A stretch of DNA of 57,350 bases, taken from JAHJBR01 sp040757035 (GTDB lineage: Archaea > Micrarchaeota > Micrarchaeia > Anstonellales > Bilamarchaeaceae). The position numbers were made by a program, and so were the translations under genes. Where the stretch lies: the NCBI GenBank assembly GCA_040757035.1, contig JBFLYM010000004.1:1-57350 (forward strand), given 5' to 3'. Shown here piece by piece: positions 1 to 7,927 of the stretch. Within the stretch, counting starts at the first letter, position 1, and each line of letters opens with the position of its first letter. The notes below the pieces were generated by a model. That model made no database searches. It saw nothing but the letters and a program-made list of their open reading frames with translations, and had not been told where the DNA came from.

Positions 1-2
1 AT

Positions 3-125
3 AAGGTTAACGTCGATGGAAAAGAACTTATTGCCGAAGTTCCAAAAACAACAAGAATTTTGTTGGAGAAAATTGGACTGCCCAACGATTTATTGCGGCC
101 TATTACCAAAAAACCGCAGAGTTAA
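3..125 (+). CDS. C-terminal end of an unidentified protein (5' end outside window)
   Basis: The third frame is open from the window edge to a TAA at 123-125 and encodes 40 residues, including VDGKELIAEVPKTTRILLEK and ending ITKKPQS. I do not recognise the family. The reading is favoured because the last ~13 codons recur in the same frame at 52503-52541 with only a Pro-to-Ser change and one silent change. That is the pattern of a coding sequence rather than a chance open frame. Confidence 0.5.
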   Translation, partial: KVNVDGKELIAEVPKTTRILLEKIGLPNDLLRPITKKPQS

Positions 126-252
126 GGATTAATGTCTCGCGAAAATTAGTATGAATACCTTCTTCAAATAACCTTCTAAATTCAGATACCGGTGATTTAG
201 TAGAATTTTGATACCATTTTGCGTCTCCTTCTCTTTTTGTTGTTATTGTCAT
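103..252 (-). CDS. Small hypothetical protein, possibly truncated
   Basis: A 49-residue frame starting MTITTKREGDAKWYQ. The ATG at 252 lies about 25-30 nt downstream of a TATA-like element (aatttataaac, read on the minus strand near 276-286), as in leaderless archaeal transcripts. It runs antisense into the end of the partial gene at 3-125, so its last ~10 residues may be a chance fusion after a rearrangement. No family recognised. It could be the N-terminal stump of a longer lost gene. Confidence 0.35.
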   Translation of the reverse strand: MTITTKREGDAKWYQNSTKSPVSEFRRLFEEGIHTNFRETLILNSAVFW

Positions 253-267
253 GAATATATTATAAAC

Positions 268-297
268 GTAACAGTTTATAAATTGCACGGATTATCT
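268..297 (-). promoter_or_regulatory. TATA-containing repeat, copy 1
   Basis: Read on the minus strand this contains gtgcaatttataaac, a good archaeal TATA box, 25-30 nt before the small ORF starting at 252. A near-identical stretch occurs on the plus strand at about 44832-44858. It lies next to the larger inverted repeat in both places. Confidence 0.45.
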
Positions 298-308
298 AAA
301 ACTAGCAC

Positions 309-434
309 CGAAAAGCGTAAGAATTTTTCTGTTGAATATTATTCGATTGTTAAATGATCGAAAATTATATAGAAAAATTAAGCGACGTCGTGAATAGCGA
401 ACTCGTCGAAATGGGAAAAATTTTAAACTGTTAC
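309..434 (+). repeat. ~125 bp inverted repeat, copy 1
   Basis: This stretch matches the reverse complement of 44446-44570 essentially base for base; I see only a one-A length difference near the end. It contains a 30-codon ORF at 354-446 (MIENYIEKLSDVVNSELVEM...), which the indel changes in the other copy. The two copies sit beside two of the three DUF4143-type ATPase genes of the window (454-1785 and 44934-46136). Confidence 0.85.
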
Positions 435-453
435 GAAAAAAGATAATTAATTT

Positions 454-1785
454 TTATACCACCAATAGAAAAAGCCATGCAGGTACAAAAGTGATGTGTC
501 TTCCTGAAAGCTCTTTTTCAGCAAACAAATCTTTCGTAATCAAGAATCCGTGTCTGATATTCTTCCGTTCCATAAATTTTAGGAGAATTTTAGTATCAGA
601 ATTAGATATATTGTTTCTAAATTTCACTTCGATGGGTATAAATTCGTTGTTGATTTCAACTAAGATGTCGACTTCTTCTTTTTGCGGAGTTCTCCAGAAA
701 AAGATTCGTTCGCCCATGCATCTAGCATGTTGAAAAACAATGGTTTCGATAAATCTACCTGTTATTTCATCCACATCAAGGACCGCTTCTTTGTATTTCA
801 TTAAAGCTAATGAAATTGATGGATGGACAATATGAATTTTTTTGTTTTTGCGCAATTGCTTTAGGATACTACCCGAATAATTTGGAGCGATATCAATTAC
901 GAATGACGATTTAAGATAGAACAAATAAGAACGAATGGTTAAGTAATTGACAGAGAACAATTTTCCGAGATTAGTAAGATCAAGAAGGTTGGACGTTTCC
1001 TTACTACAGTATTCAAATAGTGCCATCAAAACGTCCCTCCGCTTTATTTTGAAAACCAAGGATATATCTTCATAAATCATTTTTTCGATTACACTGCTTC
1101 GAATATATTGATGTACAAACTCCAATTTTTCTTCCTTTGCTATCTCAGGAAATGCACCTCTTAGAATATATTTTCTCAACATTTCGTTCATAATAGCTTT
1201 CTTATGGATATTTTGTTCAAAATGCTCGGAGAGTTTTTCAATGCTTATTTTACCGATATTAACATCGTTCAATTCAAGAAATTCTCGAAAGGAAAGAGGA
1301 GTGATATAGATATCAAATAGTCTTCCGGCTAAGCTTTCTTTTGATTTTTTTATGTTTAATGATGCCGAACCAGAAACAACGAATTTAACATCGTCTCTTG
1401 TATCGTAATAGCGTTTAATTATGTCTTGCCAGTATGGGATTTTTTGTACTTCATCAAGAAAAATATATTTTTTCCCATCTTTAGCAATCGTCTTGAGATA
1501 ATAATCAAGCAACTCAATCAACACATCTGAATTTTGTGCAATTAGATCATCAAAAAGGAAATAGAATATGTTATTTTTCTGAACTTTAAGCTCTGTTATT
1601 AGTTGCTTCATTATGGTAGTTTTGCCGACTCGGCGCAATCCAGTTAGAGCAATTATCTGCTTTGATTCCATAAATGTTCTCACTCGCGAAAGAACATGAC
1701 GTTGATAAACAGGAACGTTTATATCAATACATTCCCACCAGCTATTGTAATCACGAATCATTGCTCTTATTCGTTCGGATAACAT
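454..1785 (-). CDS. AAA-family ATPase with C-terminal DUF4143 domain (copy 1)
   Basis: 443 residues. Walker A (GLRRVGKTT) lies near residue 50, Walker B (IFLDEVQ) near 110 and a sensor-like VVSGSASL near 140. The C-terminal part carries EEVDILVE...PIEVKF, resembling a PD-(D/E)XK nuclease core as in the AAA_14/DUF4143 family. Members are abundant and patchy in archaea and bacteria, and their role is mostly unknown; a toxin-like or mobile-element role is often suspected. Two homologues of similar length lie at 7928-9220 and 44934-46136. An 18-bp perfect palindrome lies just upstream, and an inverted-repeat arm ends 20 bp downstream of the stop. Confidence 0.85.
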   Translation of the reverse strand: MLSERIRAMIRDYNSWWECIDINVPVYQRHVLSRVRTFMESKQIIALTGLRRVGKTTIMKQLITELKVQKNNIFYFLFDDLIAQNSDVLIELLDYYLKTIAKDGKKYIFLDEVQKIPYWQDIIKRYYDTRDDVKFVVSGSASLNIKKSKESLAGRLFDIYITPLSFREFLELNDVNIGKISIEKLSEHFEQNIHKKAIMNEMLRKYILRGAFPEIAKEEKLEFVHQYIRSSVIEKMIYEDISLVFKIKRRDVLMALFEYCSKETSNLLDLTNLGKLFSVNYLTIRSYLFYLKSSFVIDIAPNYSGSILKQLRKNKKIHIVHPSISLALMKYKEAVLDVDEITGRFIETIVFQHARCMGERIFFWRTPQKEEVDILVEINNEFIPIEVKFRNNISNSDTKILLKFMERKNIRHGFLITKDLFAEKELSGRHITFVPAWLFLLVV

Positions 1786-1811
1786 AATAAAACCTAATTT
1801 ATTTAACTTAT

Positions 1812-1829
1812 CTTATAATATATTATAAG
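1812..1829. promoter_or_regulatory. Perfect 18-bp AT palindrome before ATPase copy 1
   Basis: cttataatatattataag reads the same on both strands. It lies 27-44 nt upstream of the ATG at 1785 of the minus-strand ATPase gene, where the TATA box should be. It could be an operator for a dimeric repressor or simply a TATA-rich promoter. Confidence 0.45.
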
Positions 1830-1873
1830 TTAAATTTAAAAATACATATATTACAATATTACATATACAGAAA

Positions 1874-2254
1874 TTAAATGAGTTCTTCTTTTCTTCTTCC
1901 GCACATTTCAGCGCGTTTCCAATTTATTGTAAAAGATTTGCCTTTTTCTGTGAACATTGAGAGCGGTATAAAAAGCCATTCTTCGTGGTTTCGCCTCCAG
2001 CCAATCAAAGTTGTAATACCTGTATTGCCTTCCCATTTTTTTAAATTTAGAAATTGCGCATGGTTTATCCCGAGATATTCTTTTTCGTGCGCTTTTGCTT
2101 CTATTGCATATTGATTTCCATGCTTAAACATTAACAAGTCTGGAGATTCTGAATTCACTCCGCTACCAGCAGCCCTGATTACAGAGTATCCATTTTGAAT
2201 AAAAAAAGAGATTAATTCGCGTTCTGCGCGCGAACCCTTTATGTAAGCGTGCAT
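1874..2254 (-). CDS. hjc: Archaeal Holliday junction resolvase Hjc
   Basis: 126 residues, the usual size of Hjc. The nuclease core is complete: Glu11 in RAERE, Asp39 in SPDLL, and Glu52 and Lys54 in AIEAKA (the E-x-K motif), after the glycine-rich AAGSG turn. The enzyme resolves four-way DNA junctions in recombination and replication restart as a homodimer. It starts only 9 nt after the end of the phosphomevalonate kinase gene on the same strand, so the two are probably cotranscribed, although their functions are unrelated. The C-terminal ~60 residues (GWRRNHEEWLFIPLSMF) are more divergent but fit the family fold. Confidence 0.9.
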   Translation of the reverse strand: MHAYIKGSRAERELISFFIQNGYSVIRAAGSGVNSESPDLLMFKHGNQYAIEAKAHEKEYLGINHAQFLNLKKWEGNTGITTLIGWRRNHEEWLFIPLSMFTEKGKSFTINWKRAEMCGRRKEELI

Positions 2255-2263
2255 TATTTTACC

Positions 2264-3406
2264 TTAAAATCCTACTTCAAAACCTTTATTTTCAATCTGA
2301 ACATTCAAAATTTCAATATTTCCCTGCATTTCAAGTAACTTAGAGACGTCCTTTGCTTTTTTATTTGATAAGCATATCGCACAAATACTGTCTCCGCCTC
2401 CTGCACCAGGTAGTTTTGCAACCAATGCACCGCCTTTAATAATAAGCTCAATTATTTCGGTACATTGCATGGATTCAATTTCTGCACCACTTAAATCTCC
2501 AAGTTTTTTGGTTAGTAATCTGCCCTTATTGAAATGGTCTACAAACTCATCTAAATTTAAAGCGTGTGAATTGCGATCTGAAATTGCCTTAATCGCCTTT
2601 TCATTTTCTTTATTCAATTCACAAATCAATTTTGTATATTCTTCTGGTTTTTTCTTTTTAAAATCCATTACCCTTTTCACCATTTCTGTGGTCGAAGTGC
2701 TTTTATTCTTAAAATTTCCAACAACTATATAAAAATTTTTGGGCCATCTCATTTCTTTGATAGAACAATCCCATGGAGACTCGATCGTTTTTTCTATTTG
2801 TGAATTATCTATAATATTGACCAATGAAGGCGAATAGCACGTATAACAAATCGTTCCATAAGTTGCACAAGCAATATCAAAACCAGAACCAACTTTGCCT
2901 TGTGCGAGCGCATGCGCATATTGAGAGATCTTATGCACTAATTTCTTGTTTTTTCCAAAACCATTTAGCGCGAGCAAAACCGCAACTGCTGCAACGGTTA
3001 CAGCTGCGCTTGAACCAAGTCCGCTTTTTCCTGAATTAACCGAAAATGCATCATCGCTTATCGTTTTTATTTCGCAACCGATTATTTTCTTTCCTTTTGA
3101 ATTTAAATACAATTTCGTCGTGTCTATTGCTGAAATGACAAATCGTGCTGTTTTTTTCTCGTCCTCGCTCAATTCAGAAATTTTATTACATTTAATACCA
3201 AATTGCGGCATGTTCAAACCGAATCCACCATCCTTCCTTTTTTTAGCATAAGCATGTACGCGCGCGCTAACTGCGGTAACAAGCGAGACACTATTTTTTT
3301 CTAAAACCGAATAACCGCCAATCCAAAGGATTTTGCCAGGTGCAGACGCGTGAACAGATGAATGTATAGATCTATGTATGGGTTGATGAACAGATTTGTG
3401 AATCAT
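2264..3406 (-). CDS. Phosphomevalonate kinase (GHMP family, ERG8-like)
   Basis: 380 residues. GHMP-kinase motifs are in order: SAPGKILWIGGYSVLE near residue 22, the ATP loop SGLGSSAAVT near 125, GKVGSGFDIA near 170 and GAGGGDSI near 335. The APGK..W.GGY.VLE and GSGFD signatures are those of phosphomevalonate kinase rather than mevalonate kinase. It would make mevalonate diphosphate from mevalonate 5-phosphate and ATP. The diphosphomevalonate decarboxylase gene lies 0.8 kb away on the other strand, so a classical mevalonate route is indicated. The first ~18 residues are an odd four-residue periodic repeat (SVH, PIH, SIH, SVH) encoded by a short DNA repeat; the real start may be later. Confidence 0.85.
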   Translation of the reverse strand: MIHKSVHQPIHRSIHSSVHASAPGKILWIGGYSVLEKNSVSLVTAVSARVHAYAKKRKDGGFGLNMPQFGIKCNKISELSEDEKKTARFVISAIDTTKLYLNSKGKKIIGCEIKTISDDAFSVNSGKSGLGSSAAVTVAAVAVLLALNGFGKNKKLVHKISQYAHALAQGKVGSGFDIACATYGTICYTCYSPSLVNIIDNSQIEKTIESPWDCSIKEMRWPKNFYIVVGNFKNKSTSTTEMVKRVMDFKKKKPEEYTKLICELNKENEKAIKAISDRNSHALNLDEFVDHFNKGRLLTKKLGDLSGAEIESMQCTEIIELIIKGGALVAKLPGAGGGDSICAICLSNKKAKDVSKLLEMQGNIEILNVQIENKGFEVGF

Positions 3407-3436
3407 AAATGTACCGTCTAAATATAAAAATTTGCA

Positions 3437-4159
3437 CTAAGATTTTATCTTATAAAAATTTGCCATTGCATTGAATATTATCGGGTAAAATGAAAAAAAT
3501 ACAACTATATTCAATATTGGAATGAGTAAAGTTATCCACATTATTAAACATAATATATTGAATATGAATACATCAATGAAATTTTTTATTACGAATCTTA
3601 TTCCACTTTTTATTGCTTCAATTGCAGAAATGTTTTTTACTACTGCCGCAATGCCTACAAACGAAAATATAAATTTATACACAAGTCCATTAAAACCGCA
3701 AAGAATAAGAAGTACAATCCCAAAAAGAGAAAATAATTCTGGCTTGAAAATTATAAATACAATAATTATAGGAAGATTCAAGATTAAAAAACCACCAAAT
3801 CCTATTGCAAAAATTGTAAAAAATCTAAGTGAATTTTTTATTGCATATCTGAGATATTCAAACATGTGCGGCCGCGATATTTCAGTAGTCATAAAACAGT
3901 TTAACATTGCGCTAAGGTTTGCGACCATACAATAAGCAAGGAAAATAAATGCGACAAAGGAAGCAAATGTTAGTACAATTGAACTATGAGAATCCATAAG
4001 ATTAAAAGATGCGGATATAAAAAATATGAGAAGGAATATTGCAACCGCTGTTAATGCAATAATAAAGGTGAAAAAAACGCTTAGGAATACAGGATAAATA
4101 AAATAAATTGGTTTATCTGTATATTTTTTTACTGAATTAGATATTATATTTGAAAGCAT
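3437..4159 (-). CDS. Polytopic membrane protein, unknown function
   Basis: 240 residues with about six hydrophobic segments (near 25-50, 60-85, 115-135, 140-165 and 195-235) joined by short Lys/Arg-containing loops. The order resembles archaeal membrane proteins of the DUF4013/DUF7544 type, but I cannot assign a family. It lies 30 nt upstream of the phosphomevalonate kinase gene on the same strand and could head that transcript. A divergent promoter region shared with the decarboxylase gene lies at 4160-4231. Confidence 0.65.
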   Translation of the reverse strand: MLSNIISNSVKKYTDKPIYFIYPVFLSVFFTFIIALTAVAIFLLIFFISASFNLMDSHSSIVLTFASFVAFIFLAYCMVANLSAMLNCFMTTEISRPHMFEYLRYAIKNSLRFFTIFAIGFGGFLILNLPIIIVFIIFKPELFSLFGIVLLILCGFNGLVYKFIFSFVGIAAVVKNISAIEAIKSGIRFVIKNFIDVFIFNILCLIMWITLLIPILNIVVFFSFYPIIFNAMANFYKIKS

Positions 4160-4231
4160 AATACTTCTTACTCCGCAAAATATAAAAACCTATTCCGAAA
4201 ACAATAAAAATACTCTTAACTTATTGAGCTT

Positions 4232-5272
4232 ATGGAATCAACCGAAACAACTGCAACCATGACTACAATTACAACTGCTACTGCGACTGCCAATGCCAAT
4301 ATCGCATTAATAAAATATTGGGGAAAAAGAGACGAAAAACTTATTCTTCCTACGAATAGTTCGCTTTCGTTTACTATGGACGAACAGCTAAGCACAAAAA
4401 CCACAGTGGAATTTTCAAATGAATTTAACAATGATGAATTTTATTTAAACGGACAAAAGGCAACGGACAAAGAAACCGCTCGCATAATTGAATTTTTGGA
4501 TTTGATAAGAGCGCGGGCTAAAACAAGTCTAAAAGCAAAAGTGATTTCGCAAAACACATTTCCAAAATCAGCTGGTTTGGCTTCTTCTGCCTCGGCATTC
4601 GCAGCGCTCGCAGGCGCAGCATCAAAAGCCGCAGGCATTGAGCTTTCAACCAGAGAACTATCTATAATTGCGCGCCGAGGAAGCGGAAGCGCGATCCGGT
4701 CAATTTATGGCGGCGCAGTAAAATGGGAAATGGGCAAGAAAAAAGATGGAAGCGATTCTATTGCGGTCCAATTAGTAAATAAAGAACATTGGCCTGAAAT
4801 AAGGAACGTAATAGGCATAATGACAAAAGAGGAAAAAAAAGTAAGCTCGCGCGCAGGGATGGCGGAAACCATAAAGACATCTTCTCTTTATAAAGTCCGC
4901 CTCAAAAGCGTGCGCAAAAGACTAAAAATTGCCGAAACAGCGATTTTGAAAAAAGACTTTCACGCTCTTGCCGAAATAATCATGCGCGAAAGCAACAATA
5001 TGCACGCGGTTATGTTTGACAGTTGGCCGCCAATAATGTATCTGAATAACGCCTCAAAGGGAATTATTGAATCAACAATTAATTTTAATTTGGAAAAAGG
5101 AAAGAATGCTATCGCGTATACCTTTGACGCTGGTCCAAATCCGCATCTTTATACAACTGTAGAATATGTAAATGATGCGAAAGCTTTGCTAAAAGAAAAT
5201 GGAATTAGCGAAATTATTGTATGCAAAGTTGGCGATGGATTACAATTCAGCAAAAATCATTTAAAAGTTTAA
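4232..5272 (+). CDS. mvaD: Diphosphomevalonate decarboxylase
   Basis: 346 residues, normal for the family. ANIALIKYWGKRD (catalytic/ATP Lys), LPTNSSLS, GLASSASAFAA (phosphate loop), GSGSAIRSIYGG (substrate Arg) and YTFDAGPNPHL (catalytic Asp) are all present. These residues separate a true decarboxylase from the archaeal mevalonate 3-kinase homologues that have lost some of them. It makes isopentenyl diphosphate from mevalonate diphosphate for archaeal lipids. The first ~20 residues are a Thr/Ala low-complexity stretch; a second ATG at 4259 gives a more usual N-terminus. The chosen start has an AT-rich promoter-like stretch about 25 nt upstream. Confidence 0.9.
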   Translation: MESTETTATMTTITTATATANANIALIKYWGKRDEKLILPTNSSLSFTMDEQLSTKTTVEFSNEFNNDEFYLNGQKATDKETARIIEFLDLIRARAKTSLKAKVISQNTFPKSAGLASSASAFAALAGAASKAAGIELSTRELSIIARRGSGSAIRSIYGGAVKWEMGKKKDGSDSIAVQLVNKEHWPEIRNVIGIMTKEEKKVSSRAGMAETIKTSSLYKVRLKSVRKRLKIAETAILKKDFHALAEIIMRESNNMHAVMFDSWPPIMYLNNASKGIIESTINFNLEKGKNAIAYTFDAGPNPHLYTTVEYVNDAKALLKENGISEIIVCKVGDGLQFSKNHLKV

Positions 5273-5348
5273 TATGCAAAATATAAAATAAAGACATAAT
5301 TGGAAATGTATAACCGAGAGCTATAGCCAAGAAATATAGTTGAGATGT

Positions 5349-7493
5349 ATGGCTGAAAAAAGCATTTTACTGAAAGTTGCAGAAGCGCTGCAGAACGATA
5401 TAGGAAGAGGAATAGTACGCATTAATTCTAATGTAAAAAAGGAACTTGATTTGACTACTGGCGATTTTGTAAAACTTAGTGGAAAAAAATCCGCAATCGC
5501 AATAGTATGGCAAAGTCACCCTGAGGATGAAGGAGTAAGCATAGTGCGCATGGATGGTATTATTCGTCAGAATACTGGGGTTGGATTAGGAGATAAAATA
5601 AAATTGGAAAAAACAGAAGTAAAGGAAGCAAAACGACTTGTACTTGCTCCAAAAGAGACAATAAGATATAGCCCTGGTTTTGAGCAGTATGTAAAGAGAA
5701 AATTAATCGGAAACGCAATGTTAAAAGGAAATATAATCCCGGTTGGTGTATTTGGAACCGCAATTCCGCTTATTGTTTCCCAGGTAATACCCCAAGCTCC
5801 AGTAGTCGTGACAGAAAGCACAGAGGTAATTGTAAAAAATGAACCTATTAAAGAACTTGAAAATGTTCCTTCAGTAACTTATGATGATGTAGGCGGTCTG
5901 CAAAGTACGATCCAAAAAATAAGAGAGATGATAGAGCTTCCGCTCAGACATCCTGAACTTTTTGAGCGGTTGGGAATAGAACCGCCAAAGGGTGTTTTGC
6001 TTTACGGTCCTCCAGGCACAGGAAAGACCCTGCTTGCGAAAGCGGTGGCAAACGAAAGCGACGCAAATTTTTCTTATATAGGCGGACCAGAGATAGTTTC
6101 GAAATACGTTGGCGAAAGCGAAGAAAAATTAAGAAAAATATTCAAGGAGGCTGAAGAAAACGCGCCGAGTATAATTTTTATAGACGAAATTGACGCAATT
6201 GCCCCAAAGCGCGGCGAAGTAATAGGTGAAGTTGAAAAGCGGGTGGTTTCGCAGTTGCTTACGATTATGGACGGACTTAAATCGCGCGGCCAGGTAATTG
6301 TTATTGCTGCAACAAACAGGCCAGATTCAATAGACGAAGCACTCAGAAGGCCAGGGAGATTTGACAGAGAAATAGAAATCGGCGTTCCTGACCGGAATGG
6401 AAGAAAAGAAATTTTGCAAATACATACAAGAAACATGCCGCTTGACAGGGATGTGAATTTAACCGAACTCGCTAGTGTAAGCCATGGATATACCGGTGCG
6501 GATTTATCTTTGTTTATCAAAGAAGCCGCGCTCAAAGCGCTCAGGCGAATTCTTCCAGAGATAAATTTAGAGGAGGAATTTATTTCCCCGGAAATCTTGG
6601 ATAAAATAAATGTAAAACAAGACGATTTTTTTTCTGCTTTAAGAGAAATCCATCCAAGCGCGCTGCGCGAAGTTTATGTTGAAAGACCAAATGTTCATTG
6701 GAATGAAGTGGGCGGACTTGAAAATGTAAAGAAAAATATACAAGAGGCGGTTGAACTTCCGCTTAAAAAACCAGAAATATTTGAACGGATAGGAATAAGA
6801 CCGATAAAAGGAATTTTGCTTTACGGTCCTCCAGGCACAGGAAAGACCCTGCTCGCGAAAGCGGTCGCCACTGAAAGCGAGGCCAATTTTATCGCAATCA
6901 AAGGTTCTGATTTGCTGCATAGAAATGTGGGCGAATCAGCAAAAATTACAAAAGATCTTTTTATGAAAGCGCGCACAGCCGCTCCAAGTATAATTTTTAT
7001 AGATGAGATAGAAAATGTCGGAAGAACAAGATCGGTTTCAAATCCATCGGTAATACATGAAGATATAATAAACGGCATTTTGGTTGAAATGGACGGTTTG
7101 TGTTCGCTTAAAAATGTTGTTGTTATTGCCGCAACAAACAGACCCGATTTATTGGACGCCGCGCTCTTGCGCGCTGGAAGATTCGACAAAATGATAGAAA
7201 TTCCACTTCCTGACAGAAATGCGAGATATGAAATACTGAAGATACATACAAAAAAGATGCCTTTGGAAAAAGTTGATTTAAGGGAGCTTGCCGAAGCGAC
7301 GGAAGGATTTACAGGCGCGGATTTAGAGAACATGGTACGCGAGGCTGGGATGATTGGAATACGCGAAAATGCGAAAAGAATTACTCAAACGCATTTTGAA
7401 AATGCGCTCAAAACAATAATTCCAAGTGTGAAAAAAGATGATTTAGAAAGCATGGAGAAATTTAAAAGCTCAGCGCAAGTAATGTATAGATAA
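5349..7493 (+). CDS. cdc48: Cdc48/VAT-type AAA+ unfoldase
   Basis: 714 residues from the ATG at 5349; an upstream in-frame TTG at 5340 adds only three residues. An N-domain (about 1-180) is followed by two AAA modules, each with Walker A GPPGTGKT and Walker B IIFIDEI, plus the GRFD/R-finger regions (RRPGRFDREIE in D1, RAGRFDKMIE in D2). The C-terminus is Met-Tyr-Arg, matching the hydrophobic-Tyr-X motif by which archaeal Cdc48 and PAN dock on the 20S proteasome. The D1 and D2 Walker A regions share a stretch of about 40 nearly identical nucleotides (from 6001 and 6819), which suggests gene conversion between modules. Confidence 0.95.
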   Translation: MAEKSILLKVAEALQNDIGRGIVRINSNVKKELDLTTGDFVKLSGKKSAIAIVWQSHPEDEGVSIVRMDGIIRQNTGVGLGDKIKLEKTEVKEAKRLVLAPKETIRYSPGFEQYVKRKLIGNAMLKGNIIPVGVFGTAIPLIVSQVIPQAPVVVTESTEVIVKNEPIKELENVPSVTYDDVGGLQSTIQKIREMIELPLRHPELFERLGIEPPKGVLLYGPPGTGKTLLAKAVANESDANFSYIGGPEIVSKYVGESEEKLRKIFKEAEENAPSIIFIDEIDAIAPKRGEVIGEVEKRVVSQLLTIMDGLKSRGQVIVIAATNRPDSIDEALRRPGRFDREIEIGVPDRNGRKEILQIHTRNMPLDRDVNLTELASVSHGYTGADLSLFIKEAALKALRRILPEINLEEEFISPEILDKINVKQDDFFSALREIHPSALREVYVERPNVHWNEVGGLENVKKNIQEAVELPLKKPEIFERIGIRPIKGILLYGPPGTGKTLLAKAVATESEANFIAIKGSDLLHRNVGESAKITKDLFMKARTAAPSIIFIDEIENVGRTRSVSNPSVIHEDIINGILVEMDGLCSLKNVVVIAATNRPDLLDAALLRAGRFDKMIEIPLPDRNARYEILKIHTKKMPLEKVDLRELAEATEGFTGADLENMVREAGMIGIRENAKRITQTHFENALKTIIPSVKKDDLESMEKFKSSAQVMYR

Positions 7494-7524
7494 TATTATA
7501 AACTCCCAAACAAAAAATATATCT

Positions 7525-7856
7525 AGTGAGGTGGAGGGATTACGCCAATATGTCGTGTATACAATATATGTCATATGGGTGAGGAAGTTCTACCCATCCG
7601 AGGTAAAAGGTTTTTAAGGGACTGGGCAACGATACAGAAATAGCCTTCTGTTAGCATAAAAGCAATGACGAAAGGAGCGCGAACCAGAAGATGAAATAAT
7701 GTTGCCATGCCGTCTTTAGGATGCAAGGCATTGTGCTGCACGCAAATTACAAATTGCGCGCTTTTTCGTACTTTTTCACATAACTAACATAAGTGAAAAT
7801 GCGTAAAATGCGAGTCAAATATCCCATAATACATAAGGTAGACTAACCATCTCACT
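7525..7856 (+). ncRNA. rnpB: RNase P RNA
   Basis: No ORF fits this 430-nt gap, but the hallmarks of RNase P RNA are present. Closing helix P1: agtgaggtgg (7525-7534) pairs over 10 bp with ccatctcact (7847-7856), one pair being G-U. Helix P4: the 5' strand gaggaagttctacc (7581-7594) pairs with ggtagact (7837-7844) and leaves a bulged U, as in all P4 helices. Between them lie a gatacagaaatag segment, a gaaaggagcgcgaacc segment like conserved regions II/III, and agatgaaataatgttgcc (about 7688-7706) like conserved region IV. The size (~332 nt) fits archaeal type A RNA. It processes 5' ends of tRNAs. Confidence 0.87.
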
Positions 7857-7927
7857 GAACTTCTGTAAAGTTTGAAGTTTGCCATTAATAGAAATATTTA
7901 AATATTTTTAATTTCAATAGTATTACC

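Noticed and set aside
6074..7333. 150-170-residue minus-strand ORFs opposite cdc48
   Set aside because: Antisense shadows of the AAA modules; the repeated look comes from D1/D2 homology.
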